Shown piece after piece: positions 17,212 through 24,660 of a stretch of 54,190 nucleotides of DNA. Position 1 is the first letter of the stretch, and each line of letters starts with the position of its first letter. Source of the DNA: CAZHHM01 sp964532225 (GTDB taxonomy: Bacteria > Margulisbacteria > WOR-1 > JAKLHX01). The stretch lies in the NCBI GenBank assembly GCA_964532225.1, contig CAZHHM010000009.1, positions 1 through 54,190 of the forward strand, read 5' to 3'. Position numbers and translations under genes: made by a program. Under the pieces are notes generated by a model. It saw only the letters and a program-made list of their open reading frames with translations. It was not told the origin of the DNA and did not search any database.

Positions 17212-17220
17212 ATTATATCA
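17212..17220 (-). promoter_or_regulatory. Extended -10 promoter of the riboswitch-btuB transcript
   Basis: The minus strand reads TGATATAAT, a perfect extended -10 box. The predicted start near 17205 is just upstream of the first riboswitch stem. The box overlaps the stop end of rsmI. Confidence 0.65.
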
Positions 17221-17943
17221 TGAGGTCAAGCATCGTCCCTGTGTTGCGTGATCTGTGTTCTGAGGTCTGTGCTCTTGCCCGCCCTCCACAACCATCGTTA
17301 TCTCCCCCAGCACTTTTCTTGAAGAAAAGCTCGCTATAGCTTCGGAGACCTTTCCGCGGAAATATTCTTCGTGCACTTTGGTCATTTCACGGGCGACACA
17401 GATCTTCCTGTCGCCGAAAATCTCAAGAATGTCTTTGAGCGATTTTAGCAGCCTGTGCGGCGATTCAAAGAATATCATGGCCCTGCCCTCTGCGCTGAGC
17501 CCTCTTAATATCCTTCTCCTCATCTTGCCCTCTCTGGGCAGGAAACCCTCAAAAACATATCTGGAACAGTCTATGCCGGAAAGGACCGCGGCTGAAAGAA
17601 CCGCGGAGGGACCCGGGATGAAAGTCACCGGGATGCCGTTCTCAATAGCAGCATTTATGAGTTCAAATCCGGGGTCGGAAACTGCAGGGGTCCCCGCATC
17701 GCTCAGCAGCGCCACCGACCTCCCCTGTTCAATGATCGCCAATATCTCGTTTTTCCGTTCTTCAGTACTGAACTTATGGTAGGACATCGTCTGTTTTTCT
17801 ATGCCGTAATGGGACAGGAGCACCTTGGTCCGCCTTGTGTCTTCAGCTGCTACCACATCAACGGCTTTAAGTGTATTTATAAGACGGAAGGTCGCGTCAT
17901 CAAGGTTGCCTATCGGGGTCGCGCATATGAAAAGGCCTTTCAT
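17218..17943 (-). CDS. rsmI: 16S rRNA (cytidine-1402-2'-O)-methyltransferase
   Basis: The 241-residue product starts MKGLFICATPIGNLDDATFR and contains AEDTRRTKVLL, LLSDAGTPAVSDPGFEL, FIPGPSAVLSAAVLSG and FFESPHRLLKSL, all classical RsmI (SAM-dependent tetrapyrrole methylase fold) motifs. It adds a 2'-O-methyl group to C1402 of 16S rRNA. It follows an M23 peptidase gene after one base, as the last gene of the mazG-M23-rsmI unit. The last 18 residues (EHRPQNTDHATQGRCLTS) are unlike the family and are encoded by degenerate CACAGA-type repeats, so the C-terminus has probably been extended by repeat DNA. Confidence 0.94.
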   Translation of the reverse strand: MKGLFICATPIGNLDDATFRLINTLKAVDVVAAEDTRRTKVLLSHYGIEKQTMSYHKFSTEERKNEILAIIEQGRSVALLSDAGTPAVSDPGFELINAAIENGIPVTFIPGPSAVLSAAVLSGIDCSRYVFEGFLPREGKMRRRILRGLSAEGRAMIFFESPHRLLKSLKDILEIFGDRKICVAREMTKVHEEYFRGKVSEAIASFSSRKVLGEITMVVEGGQEHRPQNTDHATQGRCLTS

Positions 17944-17944
17944 A

Positions 17945-18823
17945 TCAGTTGACCTTCAGGATGTTAAGGTCAAGATAGTTCTTAGGGTCCACGGGAACAC
18001 CGTCCCTAAGCACCTCATAGTGAAGATGGGACCCTGTAGCGTATCCTGTGGCCCCGACATAGCCTATGACCTGGCCTTTTTTGACCTTTTCGCCCTGCGA
18101 TACAGCGTACCTTGAGAGATGCCCGTAAAGAGTTGACATACCGGAGCCGTGCGCCACGATCACCGTTCTTCCGTAGCCGGTCTTCCATCCGGAAAGCAGC
18201 ACCCTGCCCTCCGCCGCTACCCTTACGGGAGCTCCGTATGAGGCATCGATATCGATACCGCTGTGGAACCCGCTCCACGGTATATGCCTGTAGCCGAACC
18301 GTGACATGACCTGCCCGTACACCGGCCAGATGGAGGGGATCGTCGTGAACTTTATCTTGAGGCCCTGCACATAGCTCAAGAGGCTGTCCAGGCTCTTGCT
18401 GCTCATGTCAAGGTTCTTCCTGACGGCGAATATGTTCCTTCGCGCGTCCTTGCCGGAAGGCTCAGACGGAGGTTTCAGCAAGGTCATTTTTTCGGGCGAG
18501 GCCTTAAGGCCGAGAGCTCTTCTTATCCTGTTCTCTTTTTCGCTCACCTCTTCGAGCTTCTTCATCATCTGCTCGGTCTGGGCGAAGAAATCGTTTATCT
18601 GCCTGCTCTGTGTCTTTGCCTGTTCCTTGAGAGTGACATAAGAAACGGTCTTTCTCGCAAGATAGGAAGAGTAAATGAGTGAGAACAGTCCGGCCCCTGC
18701 CGAAACTACCATCAGGGAGAGAAGGATGATCCCCGCCCTTTTAGTGAGCTCAAATGAATAGGTCCTTGTCCTGCCGCCTTTGATAACTACGGATACGCTG
18801 ATATCCTTGCCTGCCATGGTCAC
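17945..18823 (-). CDS. M23 family metallopeptidase, membrane-anchored
   Basis: The 292-residue protein has a cytoplasmic N-terminus of about 28 residues, one transmembrane helix (AGIILLSLMVVSAGAGLFSLIY), a coiled coil (about 60-105), and a C-terminal LytM/M23 peptidase domain with HSGIDIDASYG, GYGRTVIVAHG and GSHLHYEVLRDGVPVDP. All zinc-binding histidines and the aspartate are present, so it is likely an active endopeptidase cutting peptidoglycan cross-links. The start is GTG 18823 (overlapping the mazG stop as GTGA) or ATG 18817. It is the second M23 protein in the window; the other (13212-14354) has a cleavable signal. Confidence 0.9.
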   Translation of the reverse strand: MTMAGKDISVSVVIKGGRTRTYSFELTKRAGIILLSLMVVSAGAGLFSLIYSSYLARKTVSYVTLKEQAKTQSRQINDFFAQTEQMMKKLEEVSEKENRIRRALGLKASPEKMTLLKPPSEPSGKDARRNIFAVRKNLDMSSKSLDSLLSYVQGLKIKFTTIPSIWPVYGQVMSRFGYRHIPWSGFHSGIDIDASYGAPVRVAAEGRVLLSGWKTGYGRTVIVAHGSGMSTLYGHLSRYAVSQGEKVKKGQVIGYVGATGYATGSHLHYEVLRDGVPVDPKNYLDLNILKVN

Positions 18824-19599
18824 CTCTTTTCCGAAGACTTCGCCTTCTCCCAGAGCTTTTCCATTTCATCAAGGCTCATATCGTGGAGGTCCTTGCCGGA
18901 ACGCTTCGCGGCCTTTTCTATGCTTTTGAACCTGCGGGTGAATTTCTTGTTGGCCCCGTCAAGGCACTCTTCCGCCCTGAGGCCAAGCTTTCTTGTAACG
19001 TTGGTGACGGCGAACAGGAGGTCACCGAGCTCCTCCTCCAGATGGGAAAGGTTCTTTTTCTTCCCCGGCAGGAGCTCCCTTATCTCGTTTATCTCCTCAT
19101 GGACCTTTGACCAGGCGCCCGCGACATCATCCCAGTCGAACCCCACCCTCGAGGCCTTTTTTTGGAGCTTCTCCGCTCTGTACAATGCCGGCATGGCCGA
19201 AGGAACGGTATCCAGTATCGAACCGCCGGGGCCGTTCTCGGTCTTCTTTATCGCTTCCCAGTTCTTCCAGACCTGCTCTACCGAGGAGGCTTTTTTGCCG
19301 GAAAAGACATGCGGGTGGCGCCTTACCATTTTTTCGGAAATGCTCTTAATGACGTCCTCAATGCCGAACTTCCCTGATCCTTTGGCTATCTGCGCGTGCA
19401 GTACTACCTGAAGGAGAAGGTCCCCAAGCTCGTCCTTAAGCTTTGACGGATCTCCGGAATCTATAGCGGACACGACCTCGTAGGCCTCTTCGATGACGTA
19501 GGGTTTAAGGCTTTTGTGGGTCTGTTTCCTGTCCCAGGGGCATCCGTTCCTGCCCCGTAGCCTGGAAATTATGTCTAAAAGGCCCTCAAATGCTTTCAC
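18820..19599 (-). CDS. mazG: Nucleoside triphosphate pyrophosphohydrolase
   Basis: The product has two MazG domains. The first shows RGRNGCPWDRKQTHKSLKP, VIEEAYEVVSAID and DELGDLLLQVVLHAQIA; the second has HLEEELGDLLFAVTNVTRKL. EExxE and ExxD residues bind magnesium. MazG hydrolyses NTPs to NMP and pyrophosphate and clears damaged nucleotides. ATG 19614 would add five residues, but TATAAT lies at 19611-19606 inside that stretch, and the predicted transcription start coincides with GTG 19599. I therefore prefer a leaderless GTG start giving 259 residues beginning VKAFEGLLDIISRL, which fits the family. Confidence 0.9.
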   Translation of the reverse strand: MKAFEGLLDIISRLRGRNGCPWDRKQTHKSLKPYVIEEAYEVVSAIDSGDPSKLKDELGDLLLQVVLHAQIAKGSGKFGIEDVIKSISEKMVRRHPHVFSGKKASSVEQVWKNWEAIKKTENGPGGSILDTVPSAMPALYRAEKLQKKASRVGFDWDDVAGAWSKVHEEINEIRELLPGKKKNLSHLEEELGDLLFAVTNVTRKLGLRAEECLDGANKKFTRRFKSIEKAAKRSGKDLHDMSLDEMEKLWEKAKSSEKR

Positions 19600-19605
19600 A
19601 TACCA

Positions 19606-19611
19606 ATTATA
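19606..19611 (-). promoter_or_regulatory. -10 box of mazG, leaderless-type
   Basis: A perfect minus-strand TATAAT whose last T is seven bases before GTG 19599. It decides the mazG start in favour of that GTG. No -35 is seen. Confidence 0.5.
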
Positions 19612-19619
19612 CATTAGGC

Positions 19620-19647
19620 GCAAGTTCCGGTGTCCCCGGCCCGATAT
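19620..19647 (+). promoter_or_regulatory. Sigma-28-like promoter of the 19664 gene
   Basis: GCAA at 19620-19623, then 16 bases, then CCCGATAT at 19640-19647. Five other promoters in the window have the same layout with 15 bases. The predicted start near 19654 lies past ATG 19652 and supports ATG 19664. Confidence 0.5.
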
Positions 19648-19663
19648 ATATATGGAGAAAAGA

Positions 19664-20074
19664 ATGGACGGCCAGGGCATAAAACCTATAGACGTTAATA
19701 CAATGATGTGGAACAGCATGGGGCAGAGCCTTGTTGGGACCAACTCCATATCAAGGGCCCCTAGCGTAAAACCCGTACAGAACCGCGGCGAGGCGGAATC
19801 GCTGAAAAAAGCCTACGAGATAATCCGCATGACCAATGTCAACGGCAAGAACTGCGCCGATATACTTCAGGATTACGAAAAAGAGAACCCTGAGTTCATC
19901 AAGGCGGCCGCCGACGGCATTATGGCCGCCGTTAAAAGAGGCGAAGGTTCATGGAACGATCAGGGGATAATAGAGATATCCGGCCTTACCTGGAACTCGA
20001 TAAGCGATGCGGCCCAGAACGCTGCGGCCTCCCCCTCACAGAAAGCAAGACAGCAGGTAGTGTTCACTGTCTGA
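19664..20074 (+). CDS. Uncharacterised small protein
   Basis: No family recognised. The 136-residue product (MDGQGIKPIDVNTMMWNSM...) has no signal peptide or membrane helix. Its middle part is helical and soluble-looking (SLKKAYEIIRMTNVNGKNCADILQD, split across two helices), and the C-terminus is Ala/Gln-rich. I prefer ATG 19664, with GGAGA about 5 bases upstream, over ATG 19652, because the sigma-28-like box ends at 19647. The frame is open further left, but that part overlaps mazG in antisense. Its 3' end overlaps the convergent 20064-21050 gene by 11 bases. The shared promoter type groups it with the FG-GAP genes. Confidence 0.6.
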   Translation: MDGQGIKPIDVNTMMWNSMGQSLVGTNSISRAPSVKPVQNRGEAESLKKAYEIIRMTNVNGKNCADILQDYEKENPEFIKAAADGIMAAVKRGEGSWNDQGIIEISGLTWNSISDAAQNAAASPSQKARQQVVFTV

Positions 20075-21050
20075 CCTCAAGATGATTTATGTCACCGACC
20101 AAACCCCTGTAAATTGTGTGCCCGTATCCGAAAGGAAAAGAAGTAACTACTATTTTCAGGTCCGCTGAATCTTTCCAGAACCAGGTATCATCGCCGTAAT
20201 TGGTCATGTAATCGGTAATGACCGAACGCAGCCGGCCCTGTAAGAACGGTTCTATGTACCGGTAATATGAAGGCATCAGATAGGGCTGCGATAATTCCGT
20301 AAATACTCTCATCGACGCCTTTAGCAGAATGTGGTCCGGCAGCATATTGGAGATCAGGCCTGCGGCCCTGCTGTCCTTTTGCATGACATCATCCCTGAGG
20401 TACCACATCCTTACTGTCCTGTCTGTCAGGCGCAAGGTCATGACGGCATTAAGACAATATGGCTCATCTTTTTCACTGAACACGGCCTCTCCCGTACTTT
20501 CGATCTTAAAGTAGTTAAGGCTTACAATATCGGCTGAAAGGCAGGTATACGCCCGTGCTAAGGCGAGCCCTCCGATACCGGATATACCCGAATCGAGAAT
20601 TAGAGAGGAATAAAAACTGTTGAGATCATAGCCGGTGAACCGCCCTCCCGTCCGATAAAAGTTGTCGGCATTAAAGAGGAACTTTCCTGCTTCATCGGCC
20701 GTTCCGAAAAGCTCATATCCTACATGCACGATGTCGAGGGCAGAGGAAAAAAGGGAATGCGACAACAGGTCCACCCCGCCGTACGGGTACAGAACTGTCC
20801 GTCCGGAGGCTTCAAGGCTTTGCCCAGCAGATGCCAGGCGCTCCCTGACCTTGACTGCAGGGAAGATCGCTTTGCTCCCCAGGTCCCGTTCGAAGGCCTT
20901 TCTCAGCTTTGAACGAGGGTCTGAAAGTTCGTTCCTGTACCTTGTGACCGCGTCAGAAAGGTATGCCGACCTCATATAGTTGTATGCATTGGACGGGATC
21001 CTGGGGAGCCCGTTGCCTCTTGTTCTTTCGGTAGTAATCGGAAGTGCCAT
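20064..21050 (-). CDS. Uncharacterised protein with sigma-28-like promoter
   Basis: No family assigned with confidence. The 328-residue product begins MALPITTERTRGNGLPRIPS and has no signal peptide or membrane helix. A segment at about 80-130 (TVLYPYGGVDLLSHSLFSSA, then DIVHVGYELFG) has the look of a Rossmann-type strand-loop-helix, where a pathway-type small-molecule enzyme might bind a ligand, but the usual motifs are not clear enough to name one. Composition is otherwise ordinary. The start has no ribosome-binding site; its promoter box ends ten bases before the ATG, exactly as in the 33746 gene. Confidence 0.65.
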   Translation of the reverse strand: MALPITTERTRGNGLPRIPSNAYNYMRSAYLSDAVTRYRNELSDPRSKLRKAFERDLGSKAIFPAVKVRERLASAGQSLEASGRTVLYPYGGVDLLSHSLFSSALDIVHVGYELFGTADEAGKFLFNADNFYRTGGRFTGYDLNSFYSSLILDSGISGIGGLALARAYTCLSADIVSLNYFKIESTGEAVFSEKDEPYCLNAVMTLRLTDRTVRMWYLRDDVMQKDSRAAGLISNMLPDHILLKASMRVFTELSQPYLMPSYYRYIEPFLQGRLRSVITDYMTNYGDDTWFWKDSADLKIVVTSFPFGYGHTIYRGLVGDINHLEVRQ

Positions 21051-21059
21051 TACATAAGG

Positions 21060-21086
21060 ATATCGGTCCTGATCAGGACAGATTTC
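21060..21086 (-). promoter_or_regulatory. Sigma-28-like promoter of the 21050 gene
   Basis: Minus strand: GAAA (21086-21083), 15 bases, ACCGATAT (21067-21060). The -35 context CCTGAAATCT is identical to that of the 33746 promoter. The spacer holds the palindrome TCCTGATCAGGA. A weak sigma-70 -10 (TATCCT) overlaps and cannot be excluded. Confidence 0.6.
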
Positions 21087-21089
21087 AGG

Positions 21090-24077
21090 CTATTTCAGGA
21101 GAGCAGGAAGCTCCTTCAGCAGGTCCTTTTCTTCGTATCCCCAGGTATCTATTCGTGTCTTGCGGCCGCCTTTTTCAAGCACGATAAAGTCCTTCTTTCC
21201 GTGTATCCTGGTATATCCCTTTTCTGAGGCGGCAAGCCTTATCTTCGTAACTGCAAAAAGGTTCTCTATCTGCAAGGGCACCTTGCCGAACCTGTCCTTC
21301 ATTTCGTCCTTCAAAAGTTCCAGCTCTTTTTCGCTGTCCGCAAGATTTATTCTCTTATAGAGCGAGATCCTTTCGAGCTCGTCGTTGATATAGTTCTCGG
21401 GGATATAGGCAGTAACAGGGATATCAAGCACTGTAACGGTCTTCTTCCTGACAGGTTCGCCCCTAAGTTCAGCCGCCGATTCTTCGAGCAGCTCGCAATA
21501 CAGATCAAAGCCGACCTCCATCATATGCCCGCTTTGCTGGGCACCAAGCACATTGCCGGCTCCTCGTATCTCAAGGTCCCTCATGGCTATCTTGTAGCCG
21601 GACCCGAGCGCAGTGAAAGACTTGATGGCTGTCAGTCTCTCAAGCGATCTGCCGGTCATCATCCTGCCGGGATGGTAAAGAAGATACGCATAGGCCTTTA
21701 CATCCGACCTCCCCACCCTCCCGCGCAACTGATAAAGGGATGAAAGTCCAAAGTTCTCCGGGCTGTCGATGATGATCGTATTGACGTTGGGGATATCCAG
21801 CCCTGATTCGATGATCGTAGTGCAGACAAGGATATCGGTCTGTCCGTCGATGAAGGCCGTCATCACCTTTTCAAGCTCGTTCTCTCTCATCTGTCCGTGC
21901 CCCACCGCAATTCTCAGTAAAGGGAACATCTTCTTAAGCTTTTCCGCGATCTTTCCGATAGTCTCCACCCGGTTGTGGACATAAAACACCTGCCCGCCCC
22001 TGTTCGTTTCGCGCAGTACCGCCTGAATGACCGTATTCTCCTCCCACGGAAGCACCGCGGTGCTTATCTGCGATCTGCCCGGTGGAGGGGTCGTGATCTG
22101 GCTCATGTCCCAGATCCCCGAAAGTGCCAGATGCAGGGTGCGCGGGATCGGCGTTGCGGACATAGTAAGCACATCCACGTTCCGCTTAAGCTTTTTCAGC
22201 TTTTCTTTATGCGAAACACCGAACTTCTGCTCCTCATCTATGACAAGCAGGCCGAGGTCCTTGAAATTCACGTCCTTCTGCAGCAGACGGTGCGTCCCCA
22301 CGACAACATCTACAGCCCCTTCGCTGACGCCTTTGGCGACCTTTGCCTGTTCTTCCTTTGTCCTGAACCGCGACATCATCTCGACCTTGAACGGGAAGGC
22401 TGAGAACCTTTCTTTCAGGTTGAGGTAATGCTGTTCGGCAAGTATCGTTGTGGGGACAAGGAAGGCTGCCTGTTTGCCTGATGATACGGCTTTAAATGCC
22501 GCTCTCAGCGCTACCTCGGTCTTTCCGTAGCCCACATCGCCGCAGACCAGCCTGTCCATGGCCTTTTTATCCTCCATGTCAGCCTTTACCTCTTGGATCG
22601 CCTTGATCTGGTCCGGTGTTTCTTCATACGGGAAAGCCTGCTCGAACTCTTCCTGCCACAGGCTGTCCGGAGGAAAAGCAAAGCCCTCTTTCATCTTCCT
22701 TGAAGAATATATCTCGGTAAGCTCTTTGGTCATGTCCTTGATGGACTTTTTGACCTTGGTCTTGGTCTTGATCCATTCCGGAGAGCTGAGACGGTTGATC
22801 CTGGCTCCCGACTCTCCCGGAGAAGAGTATTTTGATAGCAGCCCTATCTGGTCGACAGGCATATACAGGCTGTCATCCCCGGCGTATTTCAGGAATATAT
22901 AGTCCTGCTCAATGCCGTCGACCGATTGCTTGACAACACCCTTGAAAATGCCTATCCCGTAGTCTTTATGGACCACATGGTCCCCCGGGGAGAACTCTAT
23001 CCGCTGCTCCTGCCTGGCATCCGTCTTCTTGACCTTGAACCTTCTCCTTGGTACATGCTCCCCGAAGATCTCGCTGTCCGTTAGAAGCGAGATCTTTTCT
23101 TTAGGCAATATGAAGCCCTGCCACAGCTCGCCGTGAACTAGGCGCACCCTTGAAAGGTCGACCGCGCTCTCAACGAAGATCTCTTTGAGTCTTTGGTCCT
23201 GTTTTGTGTAGAGAAATACAGTCCCGCAGTCGGACCTCAGGTAGGAGGTTAGAAGCTCGATGTTTGATGCGAACTTGTCTGCCAGAGAACAATCAACTAC
23301 CGGATCTTCTGCGGAAGCCGGGACGGTATCAAAGCTGAGATCGGCCCTGCCTTTCAGCTCTTCCGGGATACCGCCGAAAGATGACGGCTCGTCAATTACC
23401 ACAACGGGCCTATCCTTGAAAAGCTCCAGAAAAGACCCTTCTTCTTTTTCTGATAGCGGCATGACAGTGTACGATCTTTTGAACTCTATCGACCTTTGCG
23501 TGGAGGGGTCGAACTTCCTGATGGAACTGACGATATCACCCTCGAACTCTATCCTGACCGGGGTCTCGTCAACGGAAAATATATCTACTATCCCGCCTCT
23601 CACTGAAAAGTCGCCCTGGTCCTCGACCATCGGAACGCGCTGATAGCCCAGTTTCATGAGAGAGGCCCCGAGCTCGTCAAGGTAAAAGGCCCTGCCCTCC
23701 TCTATCCTGATCATCGACCCTTTTACGGAGTCTTTTGAGAAAGTCCTTTTCTTCAGTGCCTCGGCAGAGGCGACGATCACGGTGCCCGCCTTTTCCCTTG
23801 CGGCCCATATTGCGGTTATCCTCGACGACGGATCATCCGGGTCGAGATAGAAGACGCTCTTTCCTTTTTCCGGATCGAAAAGCTTTATCTCCGCCGCGAT
23901 ATGTTCTGCTTGATCAGGGTTCCTGGAAACTATCACATGGCTTTGTTTCGTAAGAGACAGCATCGCGGCGTAATATGCCGACCTGGCAGTCCCGAAAAGT
24001 CCGCTGATCCTTTCTTTGCCGCTGAGCCTTTCGGTAAGACCGGAAGATACTATGAGTTTTGTGATGTCGGACAGCAT
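21090..24077 (-). CDS. mfd: Transcription-repair coupling factor
   Basis: The 995-residue protein moves stalled RNA polymerase off DNA lesions and recruits the nucleotide excision repair enzymes. Order of domains: UvrB-like N-terminal part, the RNA-polymerase-interacting domain (FSPGDHVVHKDYGIGIFKG to YMPVDQIGLLSKY, about 350-405), the helicase with Walker A GDVGYGKTEVALRAA, the DEEQ box VIDEEQKFGVSH, SATPIPRTLHLAL, the TRG motif DLEIRGAGNVLGAQQSGHM, then the C-terminal autoinhibitory domain. It is about 150 residues shorter than E. coli Mfd, mostly in the N-terminal region, a common variation. Its ATG overlaps the pth stop by one base (TAATG). Confidence 0.96.
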   Translation of the reverse strand: MLSDITKLIVSSGLTERLSGKERISGLFGTARSAYYAAMLSLTKQSHVIVSRNPDQAEHIAAEIKLFDPEKGKSVFYLDPDDPSSRITAIWAAREKAGTVIVASAEALKKRTFSKDSVKGSMIRIEEGRAFYLDELGASLMKLGYQRVPMVEDQGDFSVRGGIVDIFSVDETPVRIEFEGDIVSSIRKFDPSTQRSIEFKRSYTVMPLSEKEEGSFLELFKDRPVVVIDEPSSFGGIPEELKGRADLSFDTVPASAEDPVVDCSLADKFASNIELLTSYLRSDCGTVFLYTKQDQRLKEIFVESAVDLSRVRLVHGELWQGFILPKEKISLLTDSEIFGEHVPRRRFKVKKTDARQEQRIEFSPGDHVVHKDYGIGIFKGVVKQSVDGIEQDYIFLKYAGDDSLYMPVDQIGLLSKYSSPGESGARINRLSSPEWIKTKTKVKKSIKDMTKELTEIYSSRKMKEGFAFPPDSLWQEEFEQAFPYEETPDQIKAIQEVKADMEDKKAMDRLVCGDVGYGKTEVALRAAFKAVSSGKQAAFLVPTTILAEQHYLNLKERFSAFPFKVEMMSRFRTKEEQAKVAKGVSEGAVDVVVGTHRLLQKDVNFKDLGLLVIDEEQKFGVSHKEKLKKLKRNVDVLTMSATPIPRTLHLALSGIWDMSQITTPPPGRSQISTAVLPWEENTVIQAVLRETNRGGQVFYVHNRVETIGKIAEKLKKMFPLLRIAVGHGQMRENELEKVMTAFIDGQTDILVCTTIIESGLDIPNVNTIIIDSPENFGLSSLYQLRGRVGRSDVKAYAYLLYHPGRMMTGRSLERLTAIKSFTALGSGYKIAMRDLEIRGAGNVLGAQQSGHMMEVGFDLYCELLEESAAELRGEPVRKKTVTVLDIPVTAYIPENYINDELERISLYKRINLADSEKELELLKDEMKDRFGKVPLQIENLFAVTKIRLAASEKGYTRIHGKKDFIVLEKGGRKTRIDTWGYEEKDLLKELPALLK

Positions 24078-24640
24078 TATTTGGACTTGTTAAAAGCGTT
24101 CATGGCTTCAGGGACACCGGACGAAACGATCTTTTCAACGGCTTCAGCAGCCGTGACGATCATTTCTTTTACGGTCTTGGCCTCAGACTTAAGGAACTTT
24201 GAGAGGACATGGTCAGCTCCGCTCTTTGTTCCCTTTCCGATACCTATCCGCACTCTTACAAAGTCCTTTGTTCCCAGATGTTCGACTATTGAGTTAAGCC
24301 CCTTATGGCCGGCAGTCCCGCCGCCGGTCTTTATCTTCAAAGCGCCTAAGGGAAGGTCGAGCTCGTCATGGATGACGATGAGCCCGGAAACATCGAACTC
24401 AACAGTAGAAGACACGGCTTTTACCGCCCTTCCGCTGTTGTTCATAAATGTTTCAGGAAGAACAAGGACCGCACTTTTGCCATCTATCCTGCCTTTGCCC
24501 GTGACGGCCAACAGACGCTTCTTTTGAGAAAGCTCAACTGAATTGCGTTTTGCGAGCTCAGCAACGGCGTCAAAGCCGATATTATGCCTTGTGCCGTCAA
24601 ATTCTCCGCCGGGGTTGCCTAAACCAACAATGAGGAACAT
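24077..24640 (-). CDS. pth: Peptidyl-tRNA hydrolase
   Basis: The 187-residue enzyme starts MFLIVGLGNPGGEFDGTRHN, with the catalytic His in TRHNIGFDAV, and contains LVLPETFMNNSGRAV, LIVIHDELDLPLG and GGTAGHKGLNSI, all signatures of bacterial Pth. It frees tRNA from prematurely released peptidyl-tRNA. An extended -10 box three bases upstream makes a nearly leaderless mRNA; there is no ribosome-binding site. It is co-transcribed with mfd downstream. Confidence 0.96.
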   Translation of the reverse strand: MFLIVGLGNPGGEFDGTRHNIGFDAVAELAKRNSVELSQKKRLLAVTGKGRIDGKSAVLVLPETFMNNSGRAVKAVSSTVEFDVSGLIVIHDELDLPLGALKIKTGGGTAGHKGLNSIVEHLGTKDFVRVRIGIGKGTKSGADHVLSKFLKSEAKTVKEMIVTAAEAVEKIVSSGVPEAMNAFNKSK

Positions 24641-24649
24641 TATGAGGAA

Positions 24650-24658
24650 ATTATAGCA
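24650..24658 (-). promoter_or_regulatory. Extended -10 promoter of pth-mfd
   Basis: The minus strand reads TGCTATAAT, identical to the promoter at 1894-1902. The predicted start is about 24643, three bases before ATG 24640. Confidence 0.6.
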
Positions 24659-24660
24659 CT

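Noticed and set aside
16851..17339. 162-codon plus-strand frame across the riboswitch
   Set aside because: It crosses btuB, the conserved cobalamin riboswitch and rsmI in antisense.
19514..19663. Longer N-terminus of the 19664 gene
   Set aside because: The upstream part of the frame overlaps mazG in antisense and precedes the promoter.
21057..21062. Sigma-70 -10 box TATCCT for the 21050 gene
   Set aside because: It matches only four of six positions and has no -35; the sigma-28-like layout, identical -35 context to 33746, fits better. Not fully excluded.
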